A stretch of DNA of 64,000 nt from Variovorax paradoxus_P (GTDB lineage Bacteria > Pseudomonadota > Gammaproteobacteria > Burkholderiales > Burkholderiaceae_C). The number at the start of each line of letters is the position of its first letter. Within the stretch, counting starts at the first letter, position 1. Under the pieces are notes generated by a model. That model had not been told where the DNA came from. It was given only the letters and a program-made list of their open reading frames with translations, and did no database searches. Both the position numbers and the translations under genes were made by a program. This document shows, one piece after another, positions 9,092-17,675 of the stretch. The stretch lies in assembly GCF_050627025.1 (NCBI RefSeq), contig NZ_CP192472.1. One strand, written 5' to 3'.

Positions 9092-10255
9092 ATGAACAGC
9101 AGCAACGACAACCGCTTTGCGGACATTCGCGACGCCGTGCGCGACCTGTGCGCCGAGTTTCCCAACGAGTACTTTCGCAAGGTCGACGAAGCGCGCGGCT
9201 ACCCGGCCGAGTTCGTCGATGCGCTCACCAAGGCCGGCTGGATGGCCGCGCTCATTCCGCAGGAGTACGGCGGCTCCGGCCTCGGGCTTACCGAAGCGTC
9301 GGTGATCATGGAAGAAATCAACCGCTCGGGCGGCAACTCTGGTGCCTGCCACGGCCAGATGTACAACATGGGCACGCTGCTGCGCCACGGCAGCGAAGCG
9401 CAAAAGCGCGACTACCTGCCGCGCATCGCCACCGGCGAGCTGCGCCTGCAGTCGATGGGTGTGACCGAGCCGAGCACCGGCACCGACACCACCAAGATCA
9501 AGACCACCGCCGTAAAAAAAGGCGACCGCTACGTGGTCAACGGACAGAAGGTGTGGATCTCGCGCATCCAGCACTCCGACCTGATGATCCTGCTGGCACG
9601 CACCACGCCGCTTGCGGACGTAAAGAAAAAATCGGAGGGCATGTCGATCTTCATCGTCGACCTGCGCGAGGCCATCGGCAAGGGCATGACGGTGCGGCCC
9701 ATCCTGAACATGGTGAACCACGAGACCAACGAGCTATTCTTCGAGAACCTGGAGATTCCGGCAGAGAACCTGATCGGCGAAGAGGGCCAGGGCTTCAAGT
9801 ACATCCTCGACGGACTCAACGCCGAACGCACGCTCATTGCAGCGGAATGCATCGGCGATGGCTACTGGTTCATCGACAAGGTCACGGCGTATACCAAGGA
9901 GCGCGTGGTGTTCGGCCGGCCCATCGGACAGAACCAGGGCGTGCAGTTTCCAATTGCCGAGGCCTTCATCGAGATCGAGGCCGCCAACCTCATGCGCCAT
10001 GAAGCCTGCCGGCTGTTCGACGCGCGCGAGCCCTGCGGTGCGCAGGCCAACATGGCCAAGTACCTTGCGGCCAAGGCAAGCTGGGAGGCCGCCAACGCGT
10101 GCCTGCAGTTCCACGGCGGCTTCGGGTTTGCGTGCGAATACGACATCGAGCGCAAGTTCCGCGAGACGCGGCTGTACCAGGTGGCACCGATCTCGACCAA
10201 CCTCATCCTGAGCTATGTGGCTGAACACATGCTCGGCCTGCCCCGCTCGTTCTGA
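9092..10255 (+). CDS. Acyl-CoA dehydrogenase
   Basis: A 387-residue flavoprotein of the ACAD family. It shows MGVTEPSTGTDTTKI (FAD/substrate loop), VVNGQKVWISRIQHSD, and the C-terminal FHGGFGFACEYDIERKFRE segment. The usual YEGT glutamate is absent at the C-terminus (LYQVAPIST). LNAERT near residue 245 offers the alternative catalytic Glu used by isovaleryl/long-chain types. It diverges from the fused dehydrogenase across 106 bp, which must contain both promoters. The MmgE/PrpD gene follows 12 bp downstream, so the two form an operon. Confidence 0.9.
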   Translation: MNSSNDNRFADIRDAVRDLCAEFPNEYFRKVDEARGYPAEFVDALTKAGWMAALIPQEYGGSGLGLTEASVIMEEINRSGGNSGACHGQMYNMGTLLRHGSEAQKRDYLPRIATGELRLQSMGVTEPSTGTDTTKIKTTAVKKGDRYVVNGQKVWISRIQHSDLMILLARTTPLADVKKKSEGMSIFIVDLREAIGKGMTVRPILNMVNHETNELFFENLEIPAENLIGEEGQGFKYILDGLNAERTLIAAECIGDGYWFIDKVTAYTKERVVFGRPIGQNQGVQFPIAEAFIEIEAANLMRHEACRLFDAREPCGAQANMAKYLAAKASWEAANACLQFHGGFGFACEYDIERKFRETRLYQVAPISTNLILSYVAEHMLGLPRSF

Positions 10256-10267
10256 AGAAACCGACCC

Positions 10268-11629
10268 ATGACCGATTCGAACCATCCGAGCAAGGTGCTC
10301 GCCACCTTTGCCGCCGAGCTGGAGCTGGCGGACATTCCCGCGCCCGTGCTGCGCCGCACCGAAGACCTGATGCTCGACTGGCTGGGCTCGGTGCTCGCGG
10401 CCCGCACCGCGCGGCCGGTGCGCTCCATCGAGCGCTTCGCGCAGATGATGGGCCCCGCCGATGGGCCAAGCGAAATACTCACCTCACGGCGCGCCAGCTC
10501 ACCCGTGTTCGCGGCGCTGGTCAACGCTGCGGCCTCGCACTATGTGGAGCAAGACGACGTGCACAACGGCTCGGTGTTCCACCCGGCCGCGGTGGTCATT
10601 GCACCGGCACTGGCCGTGGCGCAGAGCATTGGCGCCAGCGGTTCGCAACTGCTGACTGCTGTCGTCGCGGGCTACGAAGTCGGCATTCGTGTAGGCGAAT
10701 TCCTGGGCCGCTCGCACTACAAGACCTTTCACACCACGGCTACGGCAGGCACGCTGGCGGCGGCCGCCGCGGTGGGCAGCTTGCTGAAGCTCACGCCGGA
10801 GCAGATGCTGCATGCCTTTGGTTCGGCCGGCACGCAGTCGGCCGGGGTATGGGAGTTTTTGCGCGACGCGGCCGATTCCAAGCAACTGCATTGCGCGCAT
10901 GCGGCTGCCAGCGGGCTCATGTCGGCCTACCTCGCGCAAGACGGCTTCACCGGCGCCGCAAAGGTGCTCGAAGGTGCACAGGGCCTTGGTGTGGGCATGT
11001 CGAGCGACACCCATCCGTCACGGCTTACCGACCGCCTCGGCACGCGCTGGGCACTGGCCGAAACCTCGTTCAAGTACCACGCATCGTGCCGCCACACCCA
11101 TCCCGCGGCCGACGCGCTGCTGCAGGTCATGGCGCAGCACGGCCTCAAGCCCGACGACGTGGCCCGCGTGACCACGCATGTGCACCAGGGCGCCATCGAC
11201 GTGCTGGGCCGCGTCACGGTGCCCGCCACGGTGCACCAGGGCAAGTTCTCGATGGGCACGGTGCTGGGCTTGATCGCCGTGCACGGCCGCGCAGGGCTTG
11301 GCGAATTCGACCGCGACTTTCTCGCGCCTGAAGTGGCGGCGTTCCGCGACAGGGTGGCGATGGAACTCGACGCCGAAGTCGATACCGCCTACCCCGCGCG
11401 CTGGATCGGCAAGGTCAGCGTGCAGACCCGCGACGGCCGCACGCTGCAGGGCCGCGTCGACGAGCCCAAGGGCGACCCGGGCAACACGCTGAGCCGCGCC
11501 GAGATCGAAGACAAGATGCAGCGCCTAGCGCACTACGGCGAGGGCGCCACGGCCGAGGAAGCCAAGGCGCTGTGCCAGCGCATGTGGCAGCTCGAGACCG
11601 AGCCGCGCGTCGGCCGCTGGCTCGGCTGA
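10268..11629 (+). CDS. MmgE/PrpD family protein
   Basis: 453 residues of the MmgE/PrpD family, which includes 2-methylcitrate dehydratase, cis-aconitate decarboxylase and iminodisuccinate epimerase. Typical features are EDLMLDWLGSVLAAR near the N-terminus, HYVEQDDVHNGSVFHPAAVVIAPALA (residues about 90-115), RSHYKTFHTTATAGTLAAAAA, and a FKYHASCRHTHPAADA segment. The exact reaction cannot be read from sequence. It follows the dehydrogenase gene and converges on the arylmalonate-decarboxylase homologue with a 24-bp gap, so it probably handles an intermediate of the same pathway. Confidence 0.88.
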   Translation: MTDSNHPSKVLATFAAELELADIPAPVLRRTEDLMLDWLGSVLAARTARPVRSIERFAQMMGPADGPSEILTSRRASSPVFAALVNAAASHYVEQDDVHNGSVFHPAAVVIAPALAVAQSIGASGSQLLTAVVAGYEVGIRVGEFLGRSHYKTFHTTATAGTLAAAAAVGSLLKLTPEQMLHAFGSAGTQSAGVWEFLRDAADSKQLHCAHAAASGLMSAYLAQDGFTGAAKVLEGAQGLGVGMSSDTHPSRLTDRLGTRWALAETSFKYHASCRHTHPAADALLQVMAQHGLKPDDVARVTTHVHQGAIDVLGRVTVPATVHQGKFSMGTVLGLIAVHGRAGLGEFDRDFLAPEVAAFRDRVAMELDAEVDTAYPARWIGKVSVQTRDGRTLQGRVDEPKGDPGNTLSRAEIEDKMQRLAHYGEGATAEEAKALCQRMWQLETEPRVGRWLG

Positions 11630-11653
11630 GGGGCCACCCCGTATTTCTGGCGC

Positions 11654-12370
11654 TCAGGCCTCGGCGAACAGCCGGCCCTGCCCGGCCGAGCGCGCATCGA
11701 GGCCCGCGGTGCGCACCAGGTCCCAGAAGCCAGCGGGCGAGCTCGACACCACGGGCAGCCGCAACCGCGCTTCCACTTCGCGCACCGCATCGAGCGTGAC
11801 CAGCCCGCCGCACGAGATGAGAATGCCGTCCGCCCCGGGCTGTGCATCGAACACCCGCAGGCACAGGTCGACCAGAACCTGCGTGGGCACCTGGCCGACA
11901 GCCTGCACGTCGGAGATGGCCAGCCCTTCGAGCGCCAGCGGCTCGAAGTCGCTCTGCTCGAGGTAGCGCCGCAGATGTGCGTTGACTTCGTCGATGTAGG
12001 CGGTGGCCACCGCCACGCGGCGCACGCCCAGTTGGCGCAGCGCGCCGACGATGGCATTGCTCATGGTTGTGCAGGGCAGGCCGGTGGCGCGTGCCATCTC
12101 GACTTCGAGCTGCCGGTTGAACGCGGCACCACGAAAGAAGCTCAACGAGGTGCCCATGAGCGAAACGGCAGAAACGCCCTCCGCCTTGAGTGCCACCGCT
12201 TTCTCGACCACCGAATCGATCACCTCGGTGTATCCGCGCGTCGAGATTTCGCCGAGGCCAAGGCCCAGCGCGCTGAAGCGGATGCGGTCGCCGTACAGCA
12301 GCGGGCCATCGACGGGCACTGCGCCGGCTGCTGGCGGCACGATAAGACCAAGGTGCGGCAGCGAGGTCAT
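11654..12370 (-). CDS. Arylmalonate decarboxylase homologue (Asp/Glu racemase superfamily)
   Basis: 238 residues with close, near full-length resemblance, as I recall it, to Bordetella bronchiseptica arylmalonate decarboxylase. That enzyme is cofactor-free and decarboxylates alpha-aryl, alpha-methyl malonates to chiral arylpropionates. Shared blocks are LIVPPAAGAVPVDG, LMGTSLSFFRGAAFN, GLPCTTMSNAIVGAL, VAVATAYIDEVN, and GILISCGGLVTLDA followed by PVVSSSPAGFWD. Cys187 in SCGGL is the likely proton-donating cysteine. Gly73 occupies the position of the first superfamily cysteine, as in true decarboxylases rather than racemases. The Bug receptor gene ends immediately before its start, with no gap. 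Confidence 0.88.
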   Translation of the reverse strand: MTSLPHLGLIVPPAAGAVPVDGPLLYGDRIRFSALGLGLGEISTRGYTEVIDSVVEKAVALKAEGVSAVSLMGTSLSFFRGAAFNRQLEVEMARATGLPCTTMSNAIVGALRQLGVRRVAVATAYIDEVNAHLRRYLEQSDFEPLALEGLAISDVQAVGQVPTQVLVDLCLRVFDAQPGADGILISCGGLVTLDAVREVEARLRLPVVSSSPAGFWDLVRTAGLDARSAGQGRLFAEA

Positions 12371-13378
12371 CTACTTGCCCTCCGCCACGATGTTCTGCTC
12401 GGCAATGATGCGCTGCCAGCGTCTGGTTTCTTCAGCCATGTCCTTGCCGAGTTGCGCGGGCGTGGCGTAGGCGCGCAGCGTGCCTTGCGCAGCGGCGGCG
12501 GCGCCGGTCTCGGGCGTGGCGAGCACGCTCTTCACTGCGGCCGAGAGCTTGTCGACGACTTCGTCGGGCGTGCCGGCGGGCGCAAGCACGAAGATGCGCG
12601 GCGCCACGTCGAAGCCCGGCAGCGCATCGGCCAGCGGCGGCACGCTTTCGGCGCCCTCGAGCCGGGCGGTGTTCATGAGCGCAATGGCGCGCAGCTTGCC
12701 GGCCTTGGCCTGCGCCATGCCGGCCGTCGCGCTGACCACGCCGATGGGCACCTGTCCGCCGACCACGTCGGGCACGATCTGCGCGGCGCCGCGGTAAGGC
12801 ACGTGCACCACGTTGCTCCCGGTCGATTGCTTCAGCATCTCGAAGCCCAGGTGCTGCACCGTGCCGACGCCCGAGGTGGCGAAGGAATAGCGCGCCGGGT
12901 TGGCCTTGAGTTCTTTCACCAGTTCGGCCGGCGTCCTGGCTGGAAAGTCGTTGCCAGTGACGATCATCAGCGGCGAGACGAAGGCCCCCGCCACGGGCCT
13001 GAAGCTGGTGAGCGGGTCGAGGCCGATCTTCGGCTGCAGGAGCTTGGCGATGAGCAAGGCGCTGTCGCCCATCATGAGCGTGTAGCCGTCGGGCGGCGCC
13101 TTGGCCACGAAGTCGGCCGCGATCAGCCCGGTGGCGCCGGTGCGGTTGTCGATCATCACCTGCTGGCCGAGCACCGCTGAAAGCCGCGTGCCAAGCAGGC
13201 GCGCAACCGCATCGACGCCCCCACCGGCCGAGTAGCCGACAACCAGGCGAATGGGCTTGTCAGGGTAGCTTTGGGCCCAGGCGACGGGCGCGGCGAGCGC
13301 GCCCGCAAGGCCGAGGGCCATGGCGGCACGCAGCGCCTCGCGGCGTGCAGGGCGAACAAGGTCTGTAGCTTTTTTCAT
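12371..13378 (-). CDS. Bug-family TTT solute-binding receptor
   Basis: 335 residues with a signal peptide (RREALRAAMALGLAG to APVAWA) and the Bug core: IRLVVGYSAGGGVDAVARLL, VMIDNRTGATG, HVPYRGAAQIVPDVVGG. Expected to be a periplasmic carboxylate-binding protein. It abuts the decarboxylase homologue and is in the same leftward transcript, so its ligand is plausibly that enzyme's substrate (a substituted malonate) or a precursor. ATG 13378 gives the normal signal-peptide start. No transporter membrane components are encoded nearby. Confidence 0.9.
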   Translation of the reverse strand: MKKATDLVRPARREALRAAMALGLAGALAAPVAWAQSYPDKPIRLVVGYSAGGGVDAVARLLGTRLSAVLGQQVMIDNRTGATGLIAADFVAKAPPDGYTLMMGDSALLIAKLLQPKIGLDPLTSFRPVAGAFVSPLMIVTGNDFPARTPAELVKELKANPARYSFATSGVGTVQHLGFEMLKQSTGSNVVHVPYRGAAQIVPDVVGGQVPIGVVSATAGMAQAKAGKLRAIALMNTARLEGAESVPPLADALPGFDVAPRIFVLAPAGTPDEVVDKLSAAVKSVLATPETGAAAAAQGTLRAYATPAQLGKDMAEETRRWQRIIAEQNIVAEGK

Positions 13379-13467
13379 CGTGTCTCCAATGGTCATCGAT
13401 CAGCGGCCGTCTGCGCGGCTCATTCAAGTGCACCCGCGGAACCGGCTTTGCCGGCCCGCCGGGTGCG

Positions 13468-13509
13468 CCCCCAGTGGGGGAAGCGCCAAAGGCGCTTACC
13501 CACTGGGGG
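13468..13509. repeat. Nested intergenic inverted repeat
   Basis: A perfect 11-bp inverted repeat (CCCCCAGTGGG at 13468-13478 and its complement at 13499-13509) encloses a second inverted repeat, AGCGCC/GGCGCT, at 13482-13487 and 13491-13496. It lies between the enolase-superfamily gene and the Bug gene. It looks like a dispersed intergenic palindromic element (REP-like) and could also terminate or stabilise the leftward transcript. Confidence 0.7.
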
Positions 13510-13520
13510 GGCGTCCATGC

Positions 13521-14675
13521 TCAGGCTTTGCCCTTGCCGCGGGAAGTGGGCAGCTTGGCGAGCTCGCGCACCCGCTCGGCATTGGGCGCAAAGCCCAGGC
13601 CGGGGGTTTCGGGCAACTGCAGCCAGCCTTCCTGCGGCACCGGCAGGTCGTCGAAGATCTGTTTGAGCATCTGCACCGCCACGTAGTGGTATTCGGCCAT
13701 GCCTCCGTTCGATACACCCGCATGCAGGTGCATGTTGTGGAATGGCCAGGCGCCGCCGTTGTCGATCGGAACGTTGAAGGCCTGCGCCATGCCCGCGATC
13801 TTCAGGCACTGCGAATAGCCGCCGGAAATGGTCACGTTGGGCTGCAGCACGTCGGCTGCCTGGTTCACCAGCAGGTCGCGAAAGCGGAAGGCCAGGCCTT
13901 CGTTCTGGCCGCACGCCAGGGGAATGCTGGTGCGCGAGCGCAGCTGGGCCATTTGCCGCACGTCGTTCTGCGTGAGCGGCTCCTCGAAGAAGCTGATGCC
14001 GTAGGGCTCAATGCGGCGCGCGAGTTCGGTCGCGTGGAACAGGTCGAGGCCGCAGTTGGCGTCGACATACAGCTTGACGTCGGGGCCGACCGCCTCGCGC
14101 ACGGCGGCCACGCGGCGCACGTCTTCCGCAATCACCTCGTCAATGGGCCGCGGCTCGTCGCGACGCGCGAGCGCATGGCCGCCGACCGTCATCTTCAGCC
14201 GCTGGAAGCCTTGCGAAACCCAGAGCCTGGCTGCGGCGGCAAGCTGGTCGCGCTCGAAGAAGCCGAAGCCGAAGGTCGCGTACACCGGCACCCTGGAGCG
14301 CGCGCCGCCCAGCAGGCGCCACAGTGGCTGGCCCAGAGCCTTTGCTTTCAGGTCCCACAGCGCGATGTCCAGTGCGGCGATGGTGTGGCTCGCATAGCCG
14401 GTCTGGCCGCGGGGAGAGAGCAGCCAGTAGAGCTTGTCCCACAGGCGCTCTGTGGCCATCGGGTCTTCGCCGACGAGCGCCGGGCCGGCCACCTCGCGCA
14501 CGGCGGCAGCAATGATCTCTTCTTCGGTGATGGCGGTCATGCCATGGCCGACGAGGCCGGTGTCGGTCTCGATCTCGGTCAGGCACAGGGAGAGCGAGGT
14601 CTGCTTGTTCAGCCCCACCACGTCGATGGTGACGGGAATGTTCAGCGGCGTGGCGCTGACGCGGGTGATCTTCAA
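13521..14675 (-). CDS. Mandelate racemase/muconate lactonizing enzyme family protein
   Basis: 384 residues of the enolase superfamily, whose members abstract a proton alpha to a carboxylate with Mg2+ help. Visible elements are the capping domain with GQTGYASHTIAALDIALWDLKAKALG, the barrel strand LKMTVGG, the metal ligands VDANCG and FFEEPL, and DNGGAWPFHNMHLHAG near the C-terminus. I chose the TTG start at 14675 because AAAGGAG sits 7-8 nt upstream; the earlier ATG at 14708 lacks one. Substrate unknown. Located between a LysR gene and the Bug/arylmalonate-decarboxylase genes. Confidence 0.87.
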   Translation of the reverse strand: MKITRVSATPLNIPVTIDVVGLNKQTSLSLCLTEIETDTGLVGHGMTAITEEEIIAAAVREVAGPALVGEDPMATERLWDKLYWLLSPRGQTGYASHTIAALDIALWDLKAKALGQPLWRLLGGARSRVPVYATFGFGFFERDQLAAAARLWVSQGFQRLKMTVGGHALARRDEPRPIDEVIAEDVRRVAAVREAVGPDVKLYVDANCGLDLFHATELARRIEPYGISFFEEPLTQNDVRQMAQLRSRTSIPLACGQNEGLAFRFRDLLVNQAADVLQPNVTISGGYSQCLKIAGMAQAFNVPIDNGGAWPFHNMHLHAGVSNGGMAEYHYVAVQMLKQIFDDLPVPQEGWLQLPETPGLGFAPNAERVRELAKLPTSRGKGKA

Positions 14676-14782
14676 GAATGTCTCCTTTGCTTGCAGTTGC
14701 GCCCTCATTCTTGGCGCGCAGGCTGCAGGGAACAATTCGTTTTTGGCGGACACGAGCCTTCGCGCCGCGCGAAGGCTCGGGC

Positions 14783-15670
14783 TCAGTCGGGCCGGCCCAG
14801 ATGCTCCAGCACCGAACGCGCGGCCGCAGTCAGGTCTTGCTGGCGCCGCACGCACAGCAAATGGCGGCGCACCGCCCACGGCGCATCGAGCTTCAGGCAG
14901 CGCAGCTTCAGTATCTGCAGCTGCGACAGGACGGCCGCATAGGGCAGCACGCCGATGCCCACGCCCTGCTCCACCATGCGGCAGACCATGTCGAAGCTGC
15001 CCACCTGCATGCGCACCTTGAGCGGCACCTGTGCCTCCAGCGCCGCATTCAGCAGCACGCGGTGCAGCGCAGTGCCTTCGCGCACCACGATATGGTCGTG
15101 CCGCAGCACCTCGTCGACGCCGATGCGCTTGCGTCTGGCCAGCGGATGGTCGCGCGCGACCACCACGGCCAGTTCATCGCTGCGGTAGGGCAGGCATTCG
15201 AGCGTTTCGGCGGGCGTGTGGCCTTCGATCACGCCGATGTCGGCCAGGCCGGCCTGCACCGCCTTCACAACCTCGGTGCTGGCGCGCTCCTGCAGGTCGA
15301 TCTTGAGCACGGGATGCAGCCGCAGGAACGAGCCGATCTGCGCGGGCAGGAACTGTGCAATGGTGGACGCATTGGCCGTAATGCTCACCACGCCCGCCAC
15401 GCCGTTCTGGAAGTCGTCGAGCTCCGCGCCCAGCCGGTCCATGGCCGACAGCACGGCGCGCGCATGCAGCAGCAGCCCGTGTCCGGCCGAAGTGAGCGTG
15501 ACGCCGCGCGCGTGGCGCACCAGCAGGGGCAGCCGCGCGCGGGCTTCAAGGTCGGAGATGCGCTTGCTGGCGGCTGCAAGCGCAATGTGGCAGCGCTTGG
15601 CCCCTTCGCTGATGCTGCCGTGATCGGCCACGGCCACGAACAGGCGCAGCGACTTCAGGTCGGCGGACAT
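14783..15670 (-). CDS. LysR-family transcriptional regulator (1)
   Basis: 295 residues. An N-terminal winged HTH of LysR type (LRLFVAVADHGSISEGAKRCHIALAAASKRISDLE) is followed by a periplasmic-binding-protein-like effector domain with the usual VGSFDMVCRMVEQGVGIGVLP segment. It lies just upstream of the enolase-superfamily gene on the same strand and probably controls this catabolic block. It closely resembles the next LysR gene in both domains, suggesting tandem duplication. Confidence 0.9.
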   Translation of the reverse strand: MSADLKSLRLFVAVADHGSISEGAKRCHIALAAASKRISDLEARARLPLLVRHARGVTLTSAGHGLLLHARAVLSAMDRLGAELDDFQNGVAGVVSITANASTIAQFLPAQIGSFLRLHPVLKIDLQERASTEVVKAVQAGLADIGVIEGHTPAETLECLPYRSDELAVVVARDHPLARRKRIGVDEVLRHDHIVVREGTALHRVLLNAALEAQVPLKVRMQVGSFDMVCRMVEQGVGIGVLPYAAVLSQLQILKLRCLKLDAPWAVRRHLLCVRRQQDLTAAARSVLEHLGRPD

Positions 15671-15687
15671 GGCTGCGCGCGTTTTCT

Positions 15688-16578
15688 TCAGGACATGACG
15701 AGGTGATCGAACAGCTCACGCGCCGAGGCGGGCAGCTGCTCGCGGTTGCGCGCAATCAGCTTGAGCTCGCGCTCGGCCCATGCATCGCTGAGCGCCACGG
15801 TCGAAATCTGCATTGCCATCGACAAACGCTGCGCCGAAGAAGCCGGCAGCACGCCAACGCCCACCCCCGCTTCGATCATGAGGCAGATGGCCTCGAAGCT
15901 GCTGACCTGGATGCGCGGGTTGAAGCCGCGGCCGGCCAGCTCGGCACGGCGCTGAAGAAAGCGGTGGATGGCGCTGCCATGGTGCAGGCCCACATGCTGC
16001 TCATCGAGCGTGTCGGCAAAGGCCACCGAAGGCGCCCCTGCCAGGTGATGCGTCTTGGGCACTACCAGCACGAGCTGGTTGCTGCCGAAGGGGCGCGCAT
16101 CGAATTCACCGGTGTGCACGTCGCCCGCCAGAATGCCGATGTCCGCCTCGCCATCGGCCACCGCGCGCACGATTTCTTCGCTCAGGTATTCACGCAGGTC
16201 GACCTGCACCGCCGGGTGCTGCGTCAGAAAACCCGCAAGCTTTTGCGGCAGGTATTCGGTAATTGAAGTGGTGTTGGCAAACACGCGCACATGGCCCTTG
16301 ATGCCTTTGCCAAAGTCTTGCATGTCGCAGCGCAAGTGCTCCATTTGCTGCATTACGCGCTTGGCGTGGTACAGCACCGCCTGCCCCGCGGCCGTCAGGC
16401 TTACGCCCTGCGCACTGCGGTGCAGCAGCTTGCCGCCTACGGCCTCTTCCATCTGCTTGATGCGGGTGGAGGCCGCCGCAAGCGAGATGCAGGCTTTTTC
16501 GGCGCCGCGGGTAAGGCTGCGCGCATCCGCCACGTAGACGAACAGTTTCAGGTCGAACAGGTCGAAATGCAGGTTCAC
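15688..16578 (-). CDS. LysR-family transcriptional regulator (2)
   Basis: 296 residues: LysR HTH (LKLFVYVADARSLTRGAEKACISLAAASTRIKQME) plus effector domain with VSSFEAICLMIEAGVGVGVLP. It is collinear with LysR (1) (compare ITEYLPQKLAGFLTQHP with IAQFLPAQIGSFLRLHP), so the two are paralogues. The conserved N-terminus begins at a GTG (16578) and no ATG fits. The downstream LysR starts 17 bp after its stop. Confidence 0.88.
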   Translation of the reverse strand: MNLHFDLFDLKLFVYVADARSLTRGAEKACISLAAASTRIKQMEEAVGGKLLHRSAQGVSLTAAGQAVLYHAKRVMQQMEHLRCDMQDFGKGIKGHVRVFANTTSITEYLPQKLAGFLTQHPAVQVDLREYLSEEIVRAVADGEADIGILAGDVHTGEFDARPFGSNQLVLVVPKTHHLAGAPSVAFADTLDEQHVGLHHGSAIHRFLQRRAELAGRGFNPRIQVSSFEAICLMIEAGVGVGVLPASSAQRLSMAMQISTVALSDAWAERELKLIARNREQLPASARELFDHLVMS

Positions 16579-16657
16579 CGGACAAGCGCGCCAGAAAGGA
16601 AACAAGCGTGCATTGTCGGGCGAATGGCGCCGTGCGCGCCGTCCTCGGGGTTTGATC

Positions 16658-17563
16658 TCAGACCGGGTCCCAGCTGAACACGTCCGCCGAGCGGTCGAGC
16701 GGAAAGAAGCTTGCGCGCATGGCGGGCATGGCGTGCTCGGCAATGCTCTCGGGCGTCCACCCCTCGGAGCGGTGAATGGAACGCACCGGCCGGGGCTGGC
16801 TGATGAGCGAGATTTCGTTGTTGCGCACCGAAAAGATCTGGCCGTTGACCGCACCGGCCGCATCGCTTGCAAGGTACACCGCAAGCGGCGCCACCTTGGC
16901 GGGCGTCATCTGTTTGATCTTGTCGACGCGGGCGCGCTGCTCGTCGGTGTCGGTGGGAATGGCGCCGATCATGCGGCTCCACGCGAACGGCGCGATGCAG
17001 TTGGAACGCACGTTGAACTTGAGCATGTCGAGCGCAATGGATTTCGACAGCGCCGCAATGCCGAGCTTGGCCGCCGCATAGTTGGCTTGGCCATAGTTGC
17101 CGATGAGGCCCGAGGTGGAGGTCATGTGCACCATGGCGCCCGAGTTCTGCTCCTTGAAGTGCGTGGCCGCGGCGCGGCTCACGTAGTAGGCGCCGTAAAG
17201 GTGCACCTTGATCACGGCGTCCCATTCGTCGACGGACATCTTGTGGAAGAAGCGGTCGCGCAGGATGCCGGCGTTGTTGACCACGGCATCGATGCGGCCG
17301 AAGCTCTCGACCGCGCATTCGACGATGCGCGCCGCGCTGGCTGCTTCGGCCACGCTGTCGGTGTTGGGCACGGCCTGCCCGCCTGCGGCGCGGATTTCAT
17401 CGACCACCTGCTGCGCGGGGCCGGCGCTGCCGCCGGCGCCGTCGAGCGCGGCGCCGATGTCGTTGACCACCACCTTGGCGCCGCTCTTGGCCATGGCCAG
17501 TGCAATGTCGCGCCCGATGCCGCCGCCCGCGCCGGTGACGACGATCACTTTTCCTTCAACCAT
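16658..17563 (-). CDS. Short-chain dehydrogenase/reductase (hydroxyacyl-CoA dehydrogenase-like)
   Basis: 301 residues. Rossmann motif VTGAGGGIGRDIALAMA, NNAGILRDRFFHKMS, and the catalytic Ser/Tyr/Lys set in MTSTSGLIGNYGQANYAAAK. The long form, with AGGQAVPNTDSVAEA and DRFFHKMSVDEWD, resembles the dehydrogenase domain of peroxisomal-type multifunctional beta-oxidation enzymes. It probably oxidises a 3-hydroxyacyl-CoA using NAD(H). It is first in the leftward run ending at the LysR genes, and complements the acyl-CoA dehydrogenases and ligase nearby. Confidence 0.87.
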   Translation of the reverse strand: MVEGKVIVVTGAGGGIGRDIALAMAKSGAKVVVNDIGAALDGAGGSAGPAQQVVDEIRAAGGQAVPNTDSVAEAASAARIVECAVESFGRIDAVVNNAGILRDRFFHKMSVDEWDAVIKVHLYGAYYVSRAAATHFKEQNSGAMVHMTSTSGLIGNYGQANYAAAKLGIAALSKSIALDMLKFNVRSNCIAPFAWSRMIGAIPTDTDEQRARVDKIKQMTPAKVAPLAVYLASDAAGAVNGQIFSVRNNEISLISQPRPVRSIHRSEGWTPESIAEHAMPAMRASFFPLDRSADVFSWDPV

Positions 17564-17675
17564 GTGTGTCTGCTCCAGAAATCCGCCCGCAGTTCACGGG
17601 CAATTCCAGAATGCCACAGGAGCCGGCTGGCGAGTTCCGGATTTCCGAAGAGGGGCTTCAGCGGGCCCCTCCCGG

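Noticed and set aside
6178..9721. Several long frames antisense to the Bug, ACAD and dehydrogenase genes
   Set aside because: They run through known genes and the divergent promoter region, with no conserved motifs.
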